NCBI RefSeq assembly: GCF_900129935.1
Contig: NZ_FQXJ01000011.1
Span: 84,811-148,810 of the forward strand
Direction of reading: 5' to 3'
DNA from: Desulfosporosinus lacus DSM 15449
GTDB lineage: Bacteria > Bacillota > Desulfitobacteriia > Desulfitobacteriales > Desulfitobacteriaceae
DNA: 64,000 nucleotides
The first letter of the stretch is position 1. Each line of letters begins with the position of its first letter. This document shows positions 34,245 to 42,290 of the stretch, one piece after another. Both the position numbers and the translations under genes were made by a program. Under the pieces are notes generated by a model, which was not told the DNA's origin, did no database searches, and saw nothing but the letters and a program-made list of their open reading frames with translations.

Positions 34245-34962
34245 TCCCAGGACTAAGCTTGCCTGGTATGTTCTGATGATCTATTTTTCACTGATTAGTG
34301 GGACTGTAGTTCAGTTGTGTTTGGTTTTATTGGCAGGCATTATGGCCTCGCTAATCTTAACAGGTTCCTTGAAACAGTATAAGGTTGTGATTTTAATCTT
34401 GTTGTTCTTGGGACTTCAGATACTAATCGTGCAACTGATCTTTTGCCGGGAAGGGGTTCTAATCTACCAATGGGGAATTCTTAAAATATACAGTGAAGCT
34501 TTACCACTAGCGATCACTGGCTTCCTTAAGGCTAGCATTATTGTTTTTGCAAGTATGCAATTCTTCACCTCGGCCTCACCTCAAGAGTTTACGTTGATGC
34601 TTATGAAATTCAAAATACCTTACCGTTTTGCTATGTTAGTGGGACTAAGCGTCCGTTTCCTCCCACTTATGAAAGCTGAATATATATCCATAATCGATAG
34701 CCAACGTACCCGGGGCCTTAGAATGGAAAGCGCCTGGGACAATCTCAAAGGCATATTCCCAACCTTTCTACCTTTTTTATATCGATCCGTTCGACGCGCC
34801 ACAGAAACTGCCCTGGCCATGGAGTTAAGGGGCTACGGACGAACTAAAACCCGTACCTTTACTTCAAATATAGCGCTTAAGCCTTACGACACCGTTTTAA
34901 TCTCAGTGATGTTGTTGGTGATAATCATTAGCCTTACTGGCAAGATATTACCATTAATATAA
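34225..34962 (+). CDS. ECF transporter T component (EcfT)
   Basis: 245 residues. Family core MLDPRTKLAWY at the start, five to six membrane helices, and the two coupling-helix motifs that contact the ATPases: SIIDSQRTRGLRME (A-R-x type) and ATETALAMELRGYGRTKTRT. Start ATG 34225 inside the end of the ATPase gene, with GGGAGG before it, indicating coupled translation. It transmits ATPase movement to the S subunit. Confidence 0.88.
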   Translation: MGLSMLDPRTKLAWYVLMIYFSLISGTVVQLCLVLLAGIMASLILTGSLKQYKVVILILLFLGLQILIVQLIFCREGVLIYQWGILKIYSEALPLAITGFLKASIIVFASMQFFTSASPQEFTLMLMKFKIPYRFAMLVGLSVRFLPLMKAEYISIIDSQRTRGLRMESAWDNLKGIFPTFLPFLYRSVRRATETALAMELRGYGRTKTRTFTSNIALKPYDTVLISVMLLVIIISLTGKILPLI

Positions 34963-34989
34963 TTAGATGAATTTAGGAGGAGAATTTAA

Positions 34990-35523
34990 ATGAACGAAAA
35001 AATCTTCAGAACTGACACGAAAGCACTAGTAGGCTCTGTCATCATAGGGATTGTAATGTTAATTATGATGCAGGTTACAGGACGTATTGATGCAATATTG
35101 GACCCAACCCTCTTACTGCTTAATGGTACTTGCTGGGCATTCTTTACAGGTCTGATTGTCTTAATGTACAGACAACCCGCGGGTATTATCGCTGGTGTAG
35201 TAGAAGCCGTAGTAGCCATGGCTACAGGCTATTCACCACTGGGTTTTTTCTTCTTATTTGCCAATGTTATTGGATCGATTGTCTACTCGCTAATTTCCAG
35301 TCGATTTTCTATGGAGAAATTAAGCCACCATATAATAGCAATGCTCGGGGCTGCAGTGACCGGCAACCTTTGCGTTATGGTAGGATTGATTTATGTCTTT
35401 CACCTTGACTGGAAGATCGCACTTTTATCTTCAAGCATAACCGCCTTCGTTGGAACAATAGTTGCAGGTATCCTGACAAAGAGTATCTACGGCTCCTTAC
35501 AGAAATCAGCATTGCTTCAATAA
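34990..35523 (+). CDS. ECF transporter S component, corrinoid-type
   Basis: 177 residues with five to six membrane helices, YkoE-/CbrT-like S component. TAGGAGGAGAATTTAA precedes the ATG, 27 bases after ecfT. Substrate specificity is taken from the riboswitch: cobalamin or a corrinoid precursor. A thiamin-pathway YkoE-like role is the main alternative because the A-A'/T/S order is also that of ykoEDC. The riboswitch argues against it. Confidence 0.75.
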   Translation: MNEKIFRTDTKALVGSVIIGIVMLIMMQVTGRIDAILDPTLLLLNGTCWAFFTGLIVLMYRQPAGIIAGVVEAVVAMATGYSPLGFFFLFANVIGSIVYSLISSRFSMEKLSHHIIAMLGAAVTGNLCVMVGLIYVFHLDWKIALLSSSITAFVGTIVAGILTKSIYGSLQKSALLQ

Positions 35524-35693
35524 AAAGTTGGCTAGGCGTATCTCCGAAGGAGGTTAAAAGCAACTATAATTGACATTTGCCACAGAAATGTAATAAACTA
35601 GGTTATACCTAAAAATGAGAGGATGGTTTTTTTGTTAAATGTGTCTGTAATGGTGATTTTCAACTAAATAGTTGAGAGAGGTTACTTTATAAA

Positions 35694-35720
35694 ATGTGGG
35701 TTTTAAACCTGCTTTATTAA
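35694..35720 (+). CDS. Putative 8-codon leader peptide
   Basis: ATG 35694 encodes MWVLNLLY and stops at 35720. AGAGAGG lies 12 bases upstream. A perfect hairpin starts 13 bases after the stop, the geometry of leader peptides that sense ribosome stalling by antibiotics. Role inferred. Confidence 0.4.
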   Translation: MWVLNLLY

Positions 35721-35733
35721 GTGTGCCTTTCTG

Positions 35734-35757
35734 AAAGCGCAACGTTTGCGCTTTTGG
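35734..35757 (+). terminator. Leader hairpin 1
   Basis: AAAGCGCAA-CGT-TTGCGCTTT, a perfect 9-bp stem ending in TTTT, directly after the mini-ORF. Confidence 0.6.
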
Positions 35758-35875
35758 ATAACGCCTTACAGATTACTTCCTACAATAACCATTTGAGTTA
35801 TAGCAGTGTCAACCTTTGTCGATAAGGTCAACAAAGCTGACATTGAACTATGCGATTATTATCGTTTAGTTTTGT

Positions 35876-35917
35876 AGAGTGTAACAGGCATGTCCTGTTG
35901 CACTCTATTTATTTTTC
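35876..35917 (+). terminator. Leader terminator 2
   Basis: AGAGTGTAACAGG / CCTGTTGCACTCT, 13-bp stem (one G-U pair), then ATTTATTTTT. Strong rho-independent terminator 140 bases before the MutS2-like gene. Confidence 0.75.
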
Positions 35918-36057
35918 TCAATAGCGTTATGTGATTTTATCCGTCAGTTAAAATCATTGCCCACAGGAGTATTCTGCGTATTTTTGGGAATTAAATGATC
36001 CTAAAAATAAGGTAATCTCTCTTGTGGGCATTTTCATTGTTATAAGGAGGATTTTTG

Positions 36058-37992
36058 ATGAACGCAAACAATACACTGGAATTTAATATTATACTTGTAA
36101 CTTTAGCCGAACACGCACTATCCCAAAAGGCAATGGAAAAATTGCTCTTACTAAGACCATTTTTAAGTGAGAGAGAGTGCAAATCCAAAATGCAGGAAAC
36201 AACAGAGGCGCGCAAAATTTTAGAGGGTATAGGCACGCCGCCCCTGGCATCAATGAAAGAGCTTGATAAAATTTTGGATCTAACAGTGAAAGGCTCTATG
36301 CTGCCCCCTGAACAGCTCACAAGTATCTGTGGTTTTATTTCTTCATGCAAAAGAATGAAGAAATATCTTAAAAAGGCTGAAGCTTTCAATGCGGATATAG
36401 CGTTTTATGGTAATTCTTTCAGTCAGCTGGATCTGCTTTTTGAGGAAATTGAGCGCTGTATCAGAAATGAAGCGGTTGACGATGGTGCTTCTCCTGTCCT
36501 TCGAGATATACGCAGAAAAATAGAGAACACAAAATCTGCCGTGAAAATAAAGCTTGATGGTATACTTCGCAGTAAAAAGGAATGGTTCACAGATGGATAT
36601 GTCACCATCCGTAATGGTCGGTTTGTATTGCCGGTTAAAAAGGGCTATAAAAATCAGTTAAGCGGAACAGTCATTGATACTTCAAGCACAGGCAGCACCT
36701 GTTTTATTGAGCCTACTGCAGTGAGAAAGCTGCAGGAGGAATTGGCGGTTTTACAAATTGATGAAGATAATGAGATTAGAAAAATATTATACACCCTTAC
36801 CGTACTTGTTGAAGAGCATATTAATGAGTTGAGAATAAACAAGGACTGCATGGAAACATTGGACTTTATATTTGCCAAGGCAAAGCTGTCTATAGAGATG
36901 AAAGCAGTTCCTGTGTCCATTACAACGGAACGAAAAATCATCATAAAGCAGGGAAGACACCCTTTATTGAAGCCAGACCTATGCGTTCCTCTTGATTTTG
37001 AAATCCGAGGGGATCTGGGTGATGACGCCATTAACGGTGTTGTGATAACTGGGCCGAATACAGGCGGAAAAACCGTTGCCTTAAAAACCATTGGCTTACT
37101 GTCAATTATGGCACAAAGTGGACTTCATGTTCCTGTGTCGGATGGCAGCGTATTTTGTATGCACAACAGCATTTTCTGCGATATCGGTGATGGGCAAAGT
37201 ATTTCCGAAAATCTATCCACTTTTTCATCCCATATCCAAAATATTGTAGCTATTCTAAAAGGCGTATCAAGCGAAAGCCTTGTTTTGCTTGATGAGTTAG
37301 GCTCCGGTACAGATCCTGCTGAGGGAATGGGACTGGCAATTGCAATTTTAGCTGAATTAAATCAGAGAGGCTGTCTTTTTGTTGCCACCACTCATTACCC
37401 AGAGATAAAGGATTTTGCCAAGAACACAAAAGGACTTATGAATGCACGAATGGAATTTGATCGCGAAAACTTACAGCCTTTATACAAGCTACAAATTGGT
37501 GAGGCCGGAGAAAGCTGTGCCTTATACATTGCACAAAGATTAGGATTTCCGGGGCATATGCTGAAGCGAGCACAAAAAGAAGCATATGGCGGTCGATCCT
37601 CTGTGTCAAGAGATATACCAACTATTCTGGTTGATGAGGATAATCCTAAGATAGATCCTGTTTCTAACAGCAAAATTCAAAAAGAAATTCCGAAGGAAAA
37701 ATCACCCTCACGGAGCGAAAGCTTTAATATAGGCGACAGTGTAAGGGTTTACCCTCAAAAGTTGCTTGGTATTATTTACAAGAGGACCAATGAAAGAGGC
37801 GAGCTTGGAGTACAGATAAAAGATAAGAAGCAGCTTATTAATCACAAGCGGATTAAGCTTTTTATTCCTGCAAGCGAACTTTACCCTGAGGATTATGATT
37901 TTTCGATTATTTTTGATACTGTGGAAAACCGCAAGGCCAGACACCAACTAGAAAAAGGGCACGATGTAGTGATAGAATATGAGGAGGATTAG
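36058..37992 (+). CDS. MutS2-like ATPase without Smr nuclease domain
   Basis: 644 residues. MutS core and lever domains with coiled coils (1-280), then a MutS ATPase domain: Walker A GPNTGGKTVALKT, Walker B LVLLDELGSGTDP, and the late FVATTHYPE. A KOW-like segment (FNIGDSVRVYPQ) follows, and the protein ends about 130 residues short of standard MutS2, lacking the C-terminal Smr nuclease. MutS2 (RqcU) binds collided ribosomes and splits them. This shortened paralogue, paired with an RsgA-like GTPase and preceded by a long leader, is likely a ribosome-protection or rescue factor. AAGGAGG favours ATG 36058. Confidence 0.85.
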   Translation: MNANNTLEFNIILVTLAEHALSQKAMEKLLLLRPFLSERECKSKMQETTEARKILEGIGTPPLASMKELDKILDLTVKGSMLPPEQLTSICGFISSCKRMKKYLKKAEAFNADIAFYGNSFSQLDLLFEEIERCIRNEAVDDGASPVLRDIRRKIENTKSAVKIKLDGILRSKKEWFTDGYVTIRNGRFVLPVKKGYKNQLSGTVIDTSSTGSTCFIEPTAVRKLQEELAVLQIDEDNEIRKILYTLTVLVEEHINELRINKDCMETLDFIFAKAKLSIEMKAVPVSITTERKIIIKQGRHPLLKPDLCVPLDFEIRGDLGDDAINGVVITGPNTGGKTVALKTIGLLSIMAQSGLHVPVSDGSVFCMHNSIFCDIGDGQSISENLSTFSSHIQNIVAILKGVSSESLVLLDELGSGTDPAEGMGLAIAILAELNQRGCLFVATTHYPEIKDFAKNTKGLMNARMEFDRENLQPLYKLQIGEAGESCALYIAQRLGFPGHMLKRAQKEAYGGRSSVSRDIPTILVDEDNPKIDPVSNSKIQKEIPKEKSPSRSESFNIGDSVRVYPQKLLGIIYKRTNERGELGVQIKDKKQLINHKRIKLFIPASELYPEDYDFSIIFDTVENRKARHQLEKGHDVVIEYEED

Positions 37993-37994
37993 TT

Positions 37995-39059
37995 ATGATT
38001 AATTTAATAGATTATGGTTTTATACCAACAATGACCAAGGAAGATACTAGCTTTATTCCGGCTAGAATAACGGCTGTGCATAAAGAACGGTATGAAATAG
38101 CCTGTGAATATGGGATAACCTATGCAAAGCCCAAGACAAGCATTTATTACGGTCGAGGAAATGAGACCTTTCCCACAACAGGTGATTTTGTTCTGATTCA
38201 ATATAACAACAGTGGTGATAGTTTAATAACGAAAACCTTAGAGCGAAAATCGTTCTTTTCTAGAAGAGATCCAACTCCCGGACGTGGTGAGCAGGCTGTC
38301 GCTGCTAACTTTGATTATGTGTTCATCATGGCTTCCCTCAATATGGATTTAAATGTTAAACGAATTGAACGATATCTCACGCTTTCCTGGCAAAGCGGAG
38401 GGATTCCTATAATAATTCTAACTAAAGCTGATTTAGGGGAAGATTTTCCCGAACAGGTTCGAGCAATTGAAAAAATTGCTGCGGGCACAGCAGTCTATGC
38501 CATCAGTACAAAAACAGGCTATGGACTTTCCGGATTAAGTGCTTATCTTAAACCACGCAAAACCATGGTTTTGTTAGGCTCATCCGGGGTTGGAAAATCA
38601 AGCCTTGTTAATGCACTCGCGAGAAAGGAAATCATGACTGTGAATTCTATTCGTGAGGATGACTCTAAAGGTCGCCACACCACTACCCACCGTCAACTAA
38701 TCATGCTAAACAGCGGTGTTATGATTATCGATACACCAGGTATGCGTGAGCTTGGTATGTGGGACGTCAGCGTTGGCTTGGGAGAAGCGTTTGGTGATGT
38801 CGAAAGATTTCTTGGTAGATGTAAGTTTTATGATTGCAAGCACAATAATGAACCTGGCTGTGCAATAAAATCAGTGCTTGTAAAGGGTGAGCTTCCACAG
38901 GAACGCTGGGATAGCTACCTGAAGCTTAAAAAGGAAGCTAAGTTTTCTGATGATAAAGCCGGCTACATCCGAGAAAAAATCGAGTGGCATAAATCTATTG
39001 CTAGATGTAGTAAACAACGCAAGAAAAATGGAGATTCCATGGGCAGAATGGGAAGATAA
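37995..39059 (+). CDS. rsgA: RsgA-like ribosome small-subunit GTPase
   Basis: 354 residues, circularly permuted GTPase. OB-fold N-terminus (1-105), G4 LTKADLG, G1 GSSGVGKSSLVNAL, G2-like GRHTTTHRQ, G3 DTPGMRELGMWD, and a C-terminal zinc module C-x4-C-x-H-x5-C (CKFYDCKHNNEPGC). RsgA matures or checks 30S subunits. As a second copy placed 2 bases after the MutS2-like gene it probably acts on the same stalled ribosome. GAGGAGGATTAGTT includes the upstream stop and forms the ribosome binding site. Confidence 0.88.
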   Translation: MINLIDYGFIPTMTKEDTSFIPARITAVHKERYEIACEYGITYAKPKTSIYYGRGNETFPTTGDFVLIQYNNSGDSLITKTLERKSFFSRRDPTPGRGEQAVAANFDYVFIMASLNMDLNVKRIERYLTLSWQSGGIPIIILTKADLGEDFPEQVRAIEKIAAGTAVYAISTKTGYGLSGLSAYLKPRKTMVLLGSSGVGKSSLVNALARKEIMTVNSIREDDSKGRHTTTHRQLIMLNSGVMIIDTPGMRELGMWDVSVGLGEAFGDVERFLGRCKFYDCKHNNEPGCAIKSVLVKGELPQERWDSYLKLKKEAKFSDDKAGYIREKIEWHKSIARCSKQRKKNGDSMGRMGR

Positions 39060-39396
39060 TTGAGGAAGATTGTTTGCAGGGCCCACATCTTCCTCGGAAA
39101 CGGATAAGCCAAAGAAGCGATCGGATGCAAGACTTAGAGGGCATACTTTTATCCCACTTGAATCAAGTAACTCGGCAATGAGATATGTAAGCAATTAAAA
39201 ATAGTCGATTTTAAATCTCGAGTGTTAAAAACCCCAAGCTGGTAACTCAATATAGACAAATTTGACGCCCCTATGAGGGGCGTCAAATTGTCTAACCTTT
39301 TCCAAGCTCAAGCGATGTAAATTAGAATTTGTTCAGGAACTAGCTCTTCCCGTTGGTAAAATTAGAGGGTACTGCGAGATTGACTATTTGCGTTCC
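39060..39396. other. Intergenic, 337 bp
   Basis: No gene supported. Holds a strong bidirectional terminator (39254-39293) between the RsgA-like gene and the converging DoxX gene. Confidence 0.5.
39254..39293. terminator. Bidirectional terminator
   Basis: AATTTGACGCCCCT-ATG-AGGGGCGTCAAATT perfect 14-bp stem, extended outward by AGACA/TGTCT. Confidence 0.8.
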
Positions 39397-39951
39397 TTAA
39401 GTAGTTGATAATTCCCGCTTACACTCGCTTAATAATTCCTTATTTTTTTTATGTTTCAGGAATCCACCTACTCCTAGAAGCTCAGCATATTGAGCAAACT
39501 TCAAAAATCCTAAGTTAGTCCAAATATAGCCGAAATTATTAAATGATCCACCAGCTAGGAACTGTACATTCATAAACATTGCTATAAGAGCAAACCAGAA
39601 TATCCGAAATCCTAGCAGCATTGATAGACCTACTAAAATTTCAAAAATTACAACTAAGGTATCAGTGACTCCTGGCATACCTAGAAAGATATTTTGTGCA
39701 ACCCAAGAAAATCCTTTGTTAATGTAAAGTGGATCGAAACTAGAAACCTTTGGGCCTGCTATGTTAGTAACGAGACTTTCAATTTTCCCAGCCGAATTAA
39801 GTTTACCATCAGAAAACCAAACTAACTTGTGAGATGCGGATTCTACCCATGCCCATCCATAAATTAGTCTTGCTACAGTGAAGATGATTACTAAAAAGGC
39901 CACTTTCCGATCCTTAAATTGTGTTTTTACAGCTTCAAAATAAGACGACAT
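39397..39951 (-). CDS. DoxX-family / quinone-oxidoreductase DoxD-like membrane protein
   Basis: 184 residues from the ATG at 39951, which follows GAGGAGGGGATTTT; the longer frame to 39993 adds residues without a site. Four to five membrane helices, with ARLIYGWAWVESASHKLVW and MPGVTDTLVVIFEILVGLSMLLGFR typical of the DoxX/TQO small-subunit group. Such proteins act in membrane thiol or thiosulfate:quinone chemistry. The specific role is uncertain. A perfect 9-bp-arm palindrome at 40028-40053 lies 77 bases upstream. Confidence 0.8.
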   Translation of the reverse strand: MSSYFEAVKTQFKDRKVAFLVIIFTVARLIYGWAWVESASHKLVWFSDGKLNSAGKIESLVTNIAGPKVSSFDPLYINKGFSWVAQNIFLGMPGVTDTLVVIFEILVGLSMLLGFRIFWFALIAMFMNVQFLAGGSFNNFGYIWTNLGFLKFAQYAELLGVGGFLKHKKNKELLSECKRELSTT

Positions 39952-39993
39952 AAAATCCCCTCCTCTAATATAATAATGGATTTTTTCTATCAC

Positions 39994-40349
39994 AAGGTTA
40001 AATCTAAAGAGAATACAAGTTTATATAAACAAGTGTTGACTAGTACACTTGTTGACTTTCTCAATGTGCTGTAAATTACTAAATAAGTCTACCGGATTCG
40101 ACAGTAAAATGTTATGGTATATAGGAGAAGTGCAATAATAATTGGTAAAGAATAATATTTATGTTATAATAATTATAAACTAGGATGAAATATAAGTAAA
40201 GAGAAATATTAACAGAAAGTATAGATAATTAGGTTTTAAATATAAAAAAAACACTGAGACACAATGGCTCAGGAGTTGGTGTATAAAGAAACTCTTTTCT
40301 TATAAACAATGCATGGGTTTCGTCCTTAAGACATGATAATATTAAAGTG
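39994..40349. other. AT-rich intergenic, 356 bp
   Basis: Contains the DoxX upstream palindrome (40028-40053) and AT-rich DNA without recognised genes. A CACTGAG...CTCAGGAGTTGGTG imperfect hairpin lies at about 40251-40280. Confidence 0.4.
40028..40053 (-). promoter_or_regulatory. Palindromic operator upstream of doxX-like gene
   Basis: AACAAGTGT (40028-40036) and ACACTTGTT (40045-40053) are perfect inverted repeats around 8 bases. Size and arm style fit a MarR/HxlR-type repressor. No such gene is adjacent. Confidence 0.55.
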
Positions 40350-40664
40350 CTAAAAAAATATTAAAGCTATGTCCCACAAGTATTTTTTCAAATCCACGCA
40401 CTCGTTTTCCTTTAAGTGAATACCTTCATTGGACAGGAGTTGTTTTTGATCTGTCCATCCGGGAGTCAAACGACCTTGGTGGTTTACAACCCGATGGCAA
40501 GGGATGTTGAGGGAATCTGGGGAATTATGCAGTGCTTGCCCAACCATTCTTGAACGTCGTGGGTAACCCGATAACATGGCAATCATTCCATATGTGGCAA
40601 CCTTGCCGAAGGGGATATCTTTAACAATCTCATAAACTTTATTCGAGAATTCTTTTCTGTCCAT
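40350..40664 (-). CDS. MGMT-type methyltransferase family protein (single domain)
   Basis: 104 residues, only the C-terminal DNA-binding domain of O6-alkylguanine-DNA alkyltransferase. VYEIVKDIPFGKVATYGMIA contains the helix-turn-helix with its RRSRMVGQAL recognition region, and IPCHRVV is the active site with its Cys intact, unlike alkyltransferase-like proteins that carry Trp there. The protein could therefore still transfer alkyl groups. Single gene. ATG 40664 follows a weak site. Confidence 0.85.
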   Translation of the reverse strand: MDRKEFSNKVYEIVKDIPFGKVATYGMIAMLSGYPRRSRMVGQALHNSPDSLNIPCHRVVNHQGRLTPGWTDQKQLLSNEGIHLKENECVDLKKYLWDIALIFF

Positions 40665-40958
40665 TCATTTCACCTAGCCAATCGTTTAATATCGGTATCT
40701 TTGCCACACTAAATTGATCAGGCAATAGTCAATTTTAATTACTCATGCTGTCCTACCCTGAATAATTGGTTGTTTCGTATCCATCATACATTAGACTTAC
40801 TATATAGCAACCCTACCCGAGGGTTTTATATACTTTACTTTACTTTACTTTGGTAAAGATAGTTAAACATATATAAGTAAGAATATTGACATGTGCAGAA
40901 TTTTGATAAGCTTGTTTGAGTGATAAGTATCAATCAAGTCACAAATTGGAGGAAAGAC

Positions 40959-41282
40959 ATGAATTGGAACTATGAAAAGGGACGTATTTATAGCACCGAT
41001 GAAAAAGGCGAATTGTTGTGTGAGACTACTTTCATTCGCAAAGAAAATGGAGAGGTGAATATAGATCATACCTATGTTAATCCTGTTTTGAGAGGTCATG
41101 GGGTTGCTGGGCAGATGATGGAAGTAGTAGCTGAGTATTTTAGGAAAGAAGGATTTAAAGCTACGGCCACCTGTTCGTATGCCAATATCTGGCTAAGACG
41201 ACATAAGAGGCAGTATCCGGACATCCTATCTAAGGATACCTTTGATCAAGCCGTGGCATGCAGGATTGACGGAAAGCATTAA
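40959..41282 (+). CDS. GNAT family N-acetyltransferase, YjdJ-like
   Basis: 107 residues. GEVNIDHTYVNPVLRGHGVAGQMMEVVAEYFRKEGFKATATCSYANIWLRRH is the short GNAT_2 (COG2388) fold, with the acetyl-CoA loop RGHGVAGQ. Substrate unknown. GGAGGAAAGAC leads to ATG 40959. The frame is open upstream to 40920 without a site. Followed by a perfect terminator. Confidence 0.8.
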   Translation: MNWNYEKGRIYSTDEKGELLCETTFIRKENGEVNIDHTYVNPVLRGHGVAGQMMEVVAEYFRKEGFKATATCSYANIWLRRHKRQYPDILSKDTFDQAVACRIDGKH

Positions 41283-41309
41283 ATTAAGAAGTTCCTATAA
41301 GGGTAACAA

Positions 41310-41349
41310 AGCAAAAGAGTGACCAACCTGTGGTCACTCTTTTGCTTAT
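41310..41349 (+). terminator. Strong terminator
   Basis: AGCAAAAGAGTGACCA / TGGTCACTCTTTTGCT perfect 16-bp stem, loop ACCTG. Confidence 0.85.
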
Positions 41350-41454
41350 CTCGATCTAATCCTTTACCTACATCAACTAGCGGCTTTTTAGGTTGAATGG
41401 ATGCTAATGATACATCAAGACTTGTGAGGTTGGTGAAGCGTATATCCTGTGTGA

Positions 41455-41479
41455 TATAATTAATTCAAGTGATACTTGA
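41455..41479 (+). promoter_or_regulatory. cooA promoter -10 and palindrome
   Basis: TATAAT at 41455-41460 (a TTGGTG at 41430 with a 19-bp spacer is the best -35). TCAAGT-GAT-ACTTGA (41465-41479) is a perfect inverted repeat just downstream of the -10 and 31 bases before the start codon. It is a candidate binding site for the encoded CRP-family protein. No further copy was found before cooS. Confidence 0.5.
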
Positions 41480-41510
41480 GTAATTAAATACGCTAGGAGT
41501 TCTGTCTATC

Positions 41511-42176
41511 ATGAATTTAAATGAACTGAGGGAAATCCCGCTTTTAAGAGCTTTAAGCGATGAACAACTGGAAATCCTACAAGGCAATGCTCAGAAAAGA
41601 GATTATAAAAAGAATAAACGTATCTTTGAACCAGATAGCAAAGATAATTTCATCATGATTGTGCTGGAAGGTACAGTCCGGATTTATCTCGCCTATCCGG
41701 ATGGAAAAGAATTTACCATCGCTTTTTTGGAACAAGGTGATATTTATAGCAGTCATTCAAAGACTTTCGCCGAAGCGAGAGAAGCTACCAAGATTTTGGC
41801 AATCAATGCTCAGGCTTTTCACCTTTTTATGCTTAATAATCCTACCATCCTCATTAGTATGGTTAAGGCTTTGGGAGATAGCTTAGGGAATACACTTCGT
41901 ATCATTGAAAATCTGGCGTTCCTTGATATCGATAAACGTCTTGCTCGTTTTTTACTGGATGCAGCTAAGGAAAAAGGAGTTGTTGGACAAGAGGGCACGT
42001 TTATTAATCTAGGTTTATCGGTGGAGGATATTGCCCTTGCCGTTGGGAGTTCTCGGCAGACTGCTTCAATGCTCTTGAATCGATGGGAAAGAGATGGGGT
42101 TATCAGACGAAATCGCAAGACAGTGTTTTTGCTGGATTTGCTAAAGTTGCAAGAATTGGGAGGAAGAACAGAATAA
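41511..42176 (+). CDS. CooA-like CRP/FNR-family CO sensor
   Basis: 221 residues. cAMP-receptor fold: sensor barrel (1-115), long dimer helix (about 118-150), winged HTH (about 165-215, LSVEDIALAVGSSRQTASMLLNRWERDGVI). His82 in GDIYSSHSKTF aligns with the haem-ligand His of CooA (His77 in Rhodospirillum, His82 in Carboxydothermus), and the redox Cys two residues before it is Ser here, as in other Firmicute CooA proteins. With cooS and cooC next in order, CO-sensing is the natural role. A general FNR-like sensor is the alternative. The gene has its own promoter and terminator (42200). Confidence 0.8.
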   Translation: MNLNELREIPLLRALSDEQLEILQGNAQKRDYKKNKRIFEPDSKDNFIMIVLEGTVRIYLAYPDGKEFTIAFLEQGDIYSSHSKTFAEAREATKILAINAQAFHLFMLNNPTILISMVKALGDSLGNTLRIIENLAFLDIDKRLARFLLDAAKEKGVVGQEGTFINLGLSVEDIALAVGSSRQTASMLLNRWERDGVIRRNRKTVFLLDLLKLQELGGRTE

Positions 42177-42199
42177 ATTAATATTGTCGAAAGAGTATG

Positions 42200-42228
42200 A
42201 AAACCGTCAGATATTTGATGGTTTTTTT
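42200..42228 (+). terminator. Terminator between cooA and cooS
   Basis: AAAACCGTCA / TGATGGTTTT stem (G-U tolerant), then TTTT. Means cooS is transcribed from its own, unseen promoter or by partial read-through. Confidence 0.7.
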
Positions 42229-42290
42229 ATTTGTAATGCCCTAAGATGATTGTCAGAGAAGAGAAACTTTTTCGACAAGGAGAGGATAAG

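Larger units (their letters stand above)
35524..36057 (+). other. 534-bp leader of the MutS2-like/RsgA-like operon
   Basis: Gene-free but organised: TTGACA at 35570, several very short ATG frames, then an 8-codon mini-ORF with ribosome binding site (35694-35720), a terminator hairpin at 35734-35757, a second terminator at 35876-35917, and AAGGAGG at 36044. The arrangement fits ribosome-mediated attenuation of the genes behind it. Confidence 0.55.

Noticed and set aside
35623..35667. 14-codon alternative leader frame MVFLLNVSVMVIFN
   Set aside because: GAGAGG touches its ATG without any spacing, so initiation is unlikely; the 8-codon frame at 35694 is better supported.
36654..37091. 145-codon minus-strand frame
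   Set aside because: Antisense to the MutS2-like gene; no site, no motif.
42180..42290. CooA box before cooS
   Set aside because: TGTCG and CGACA half-sites exist (42186, 42273) but are not spaced as a CooA site; no claim made.
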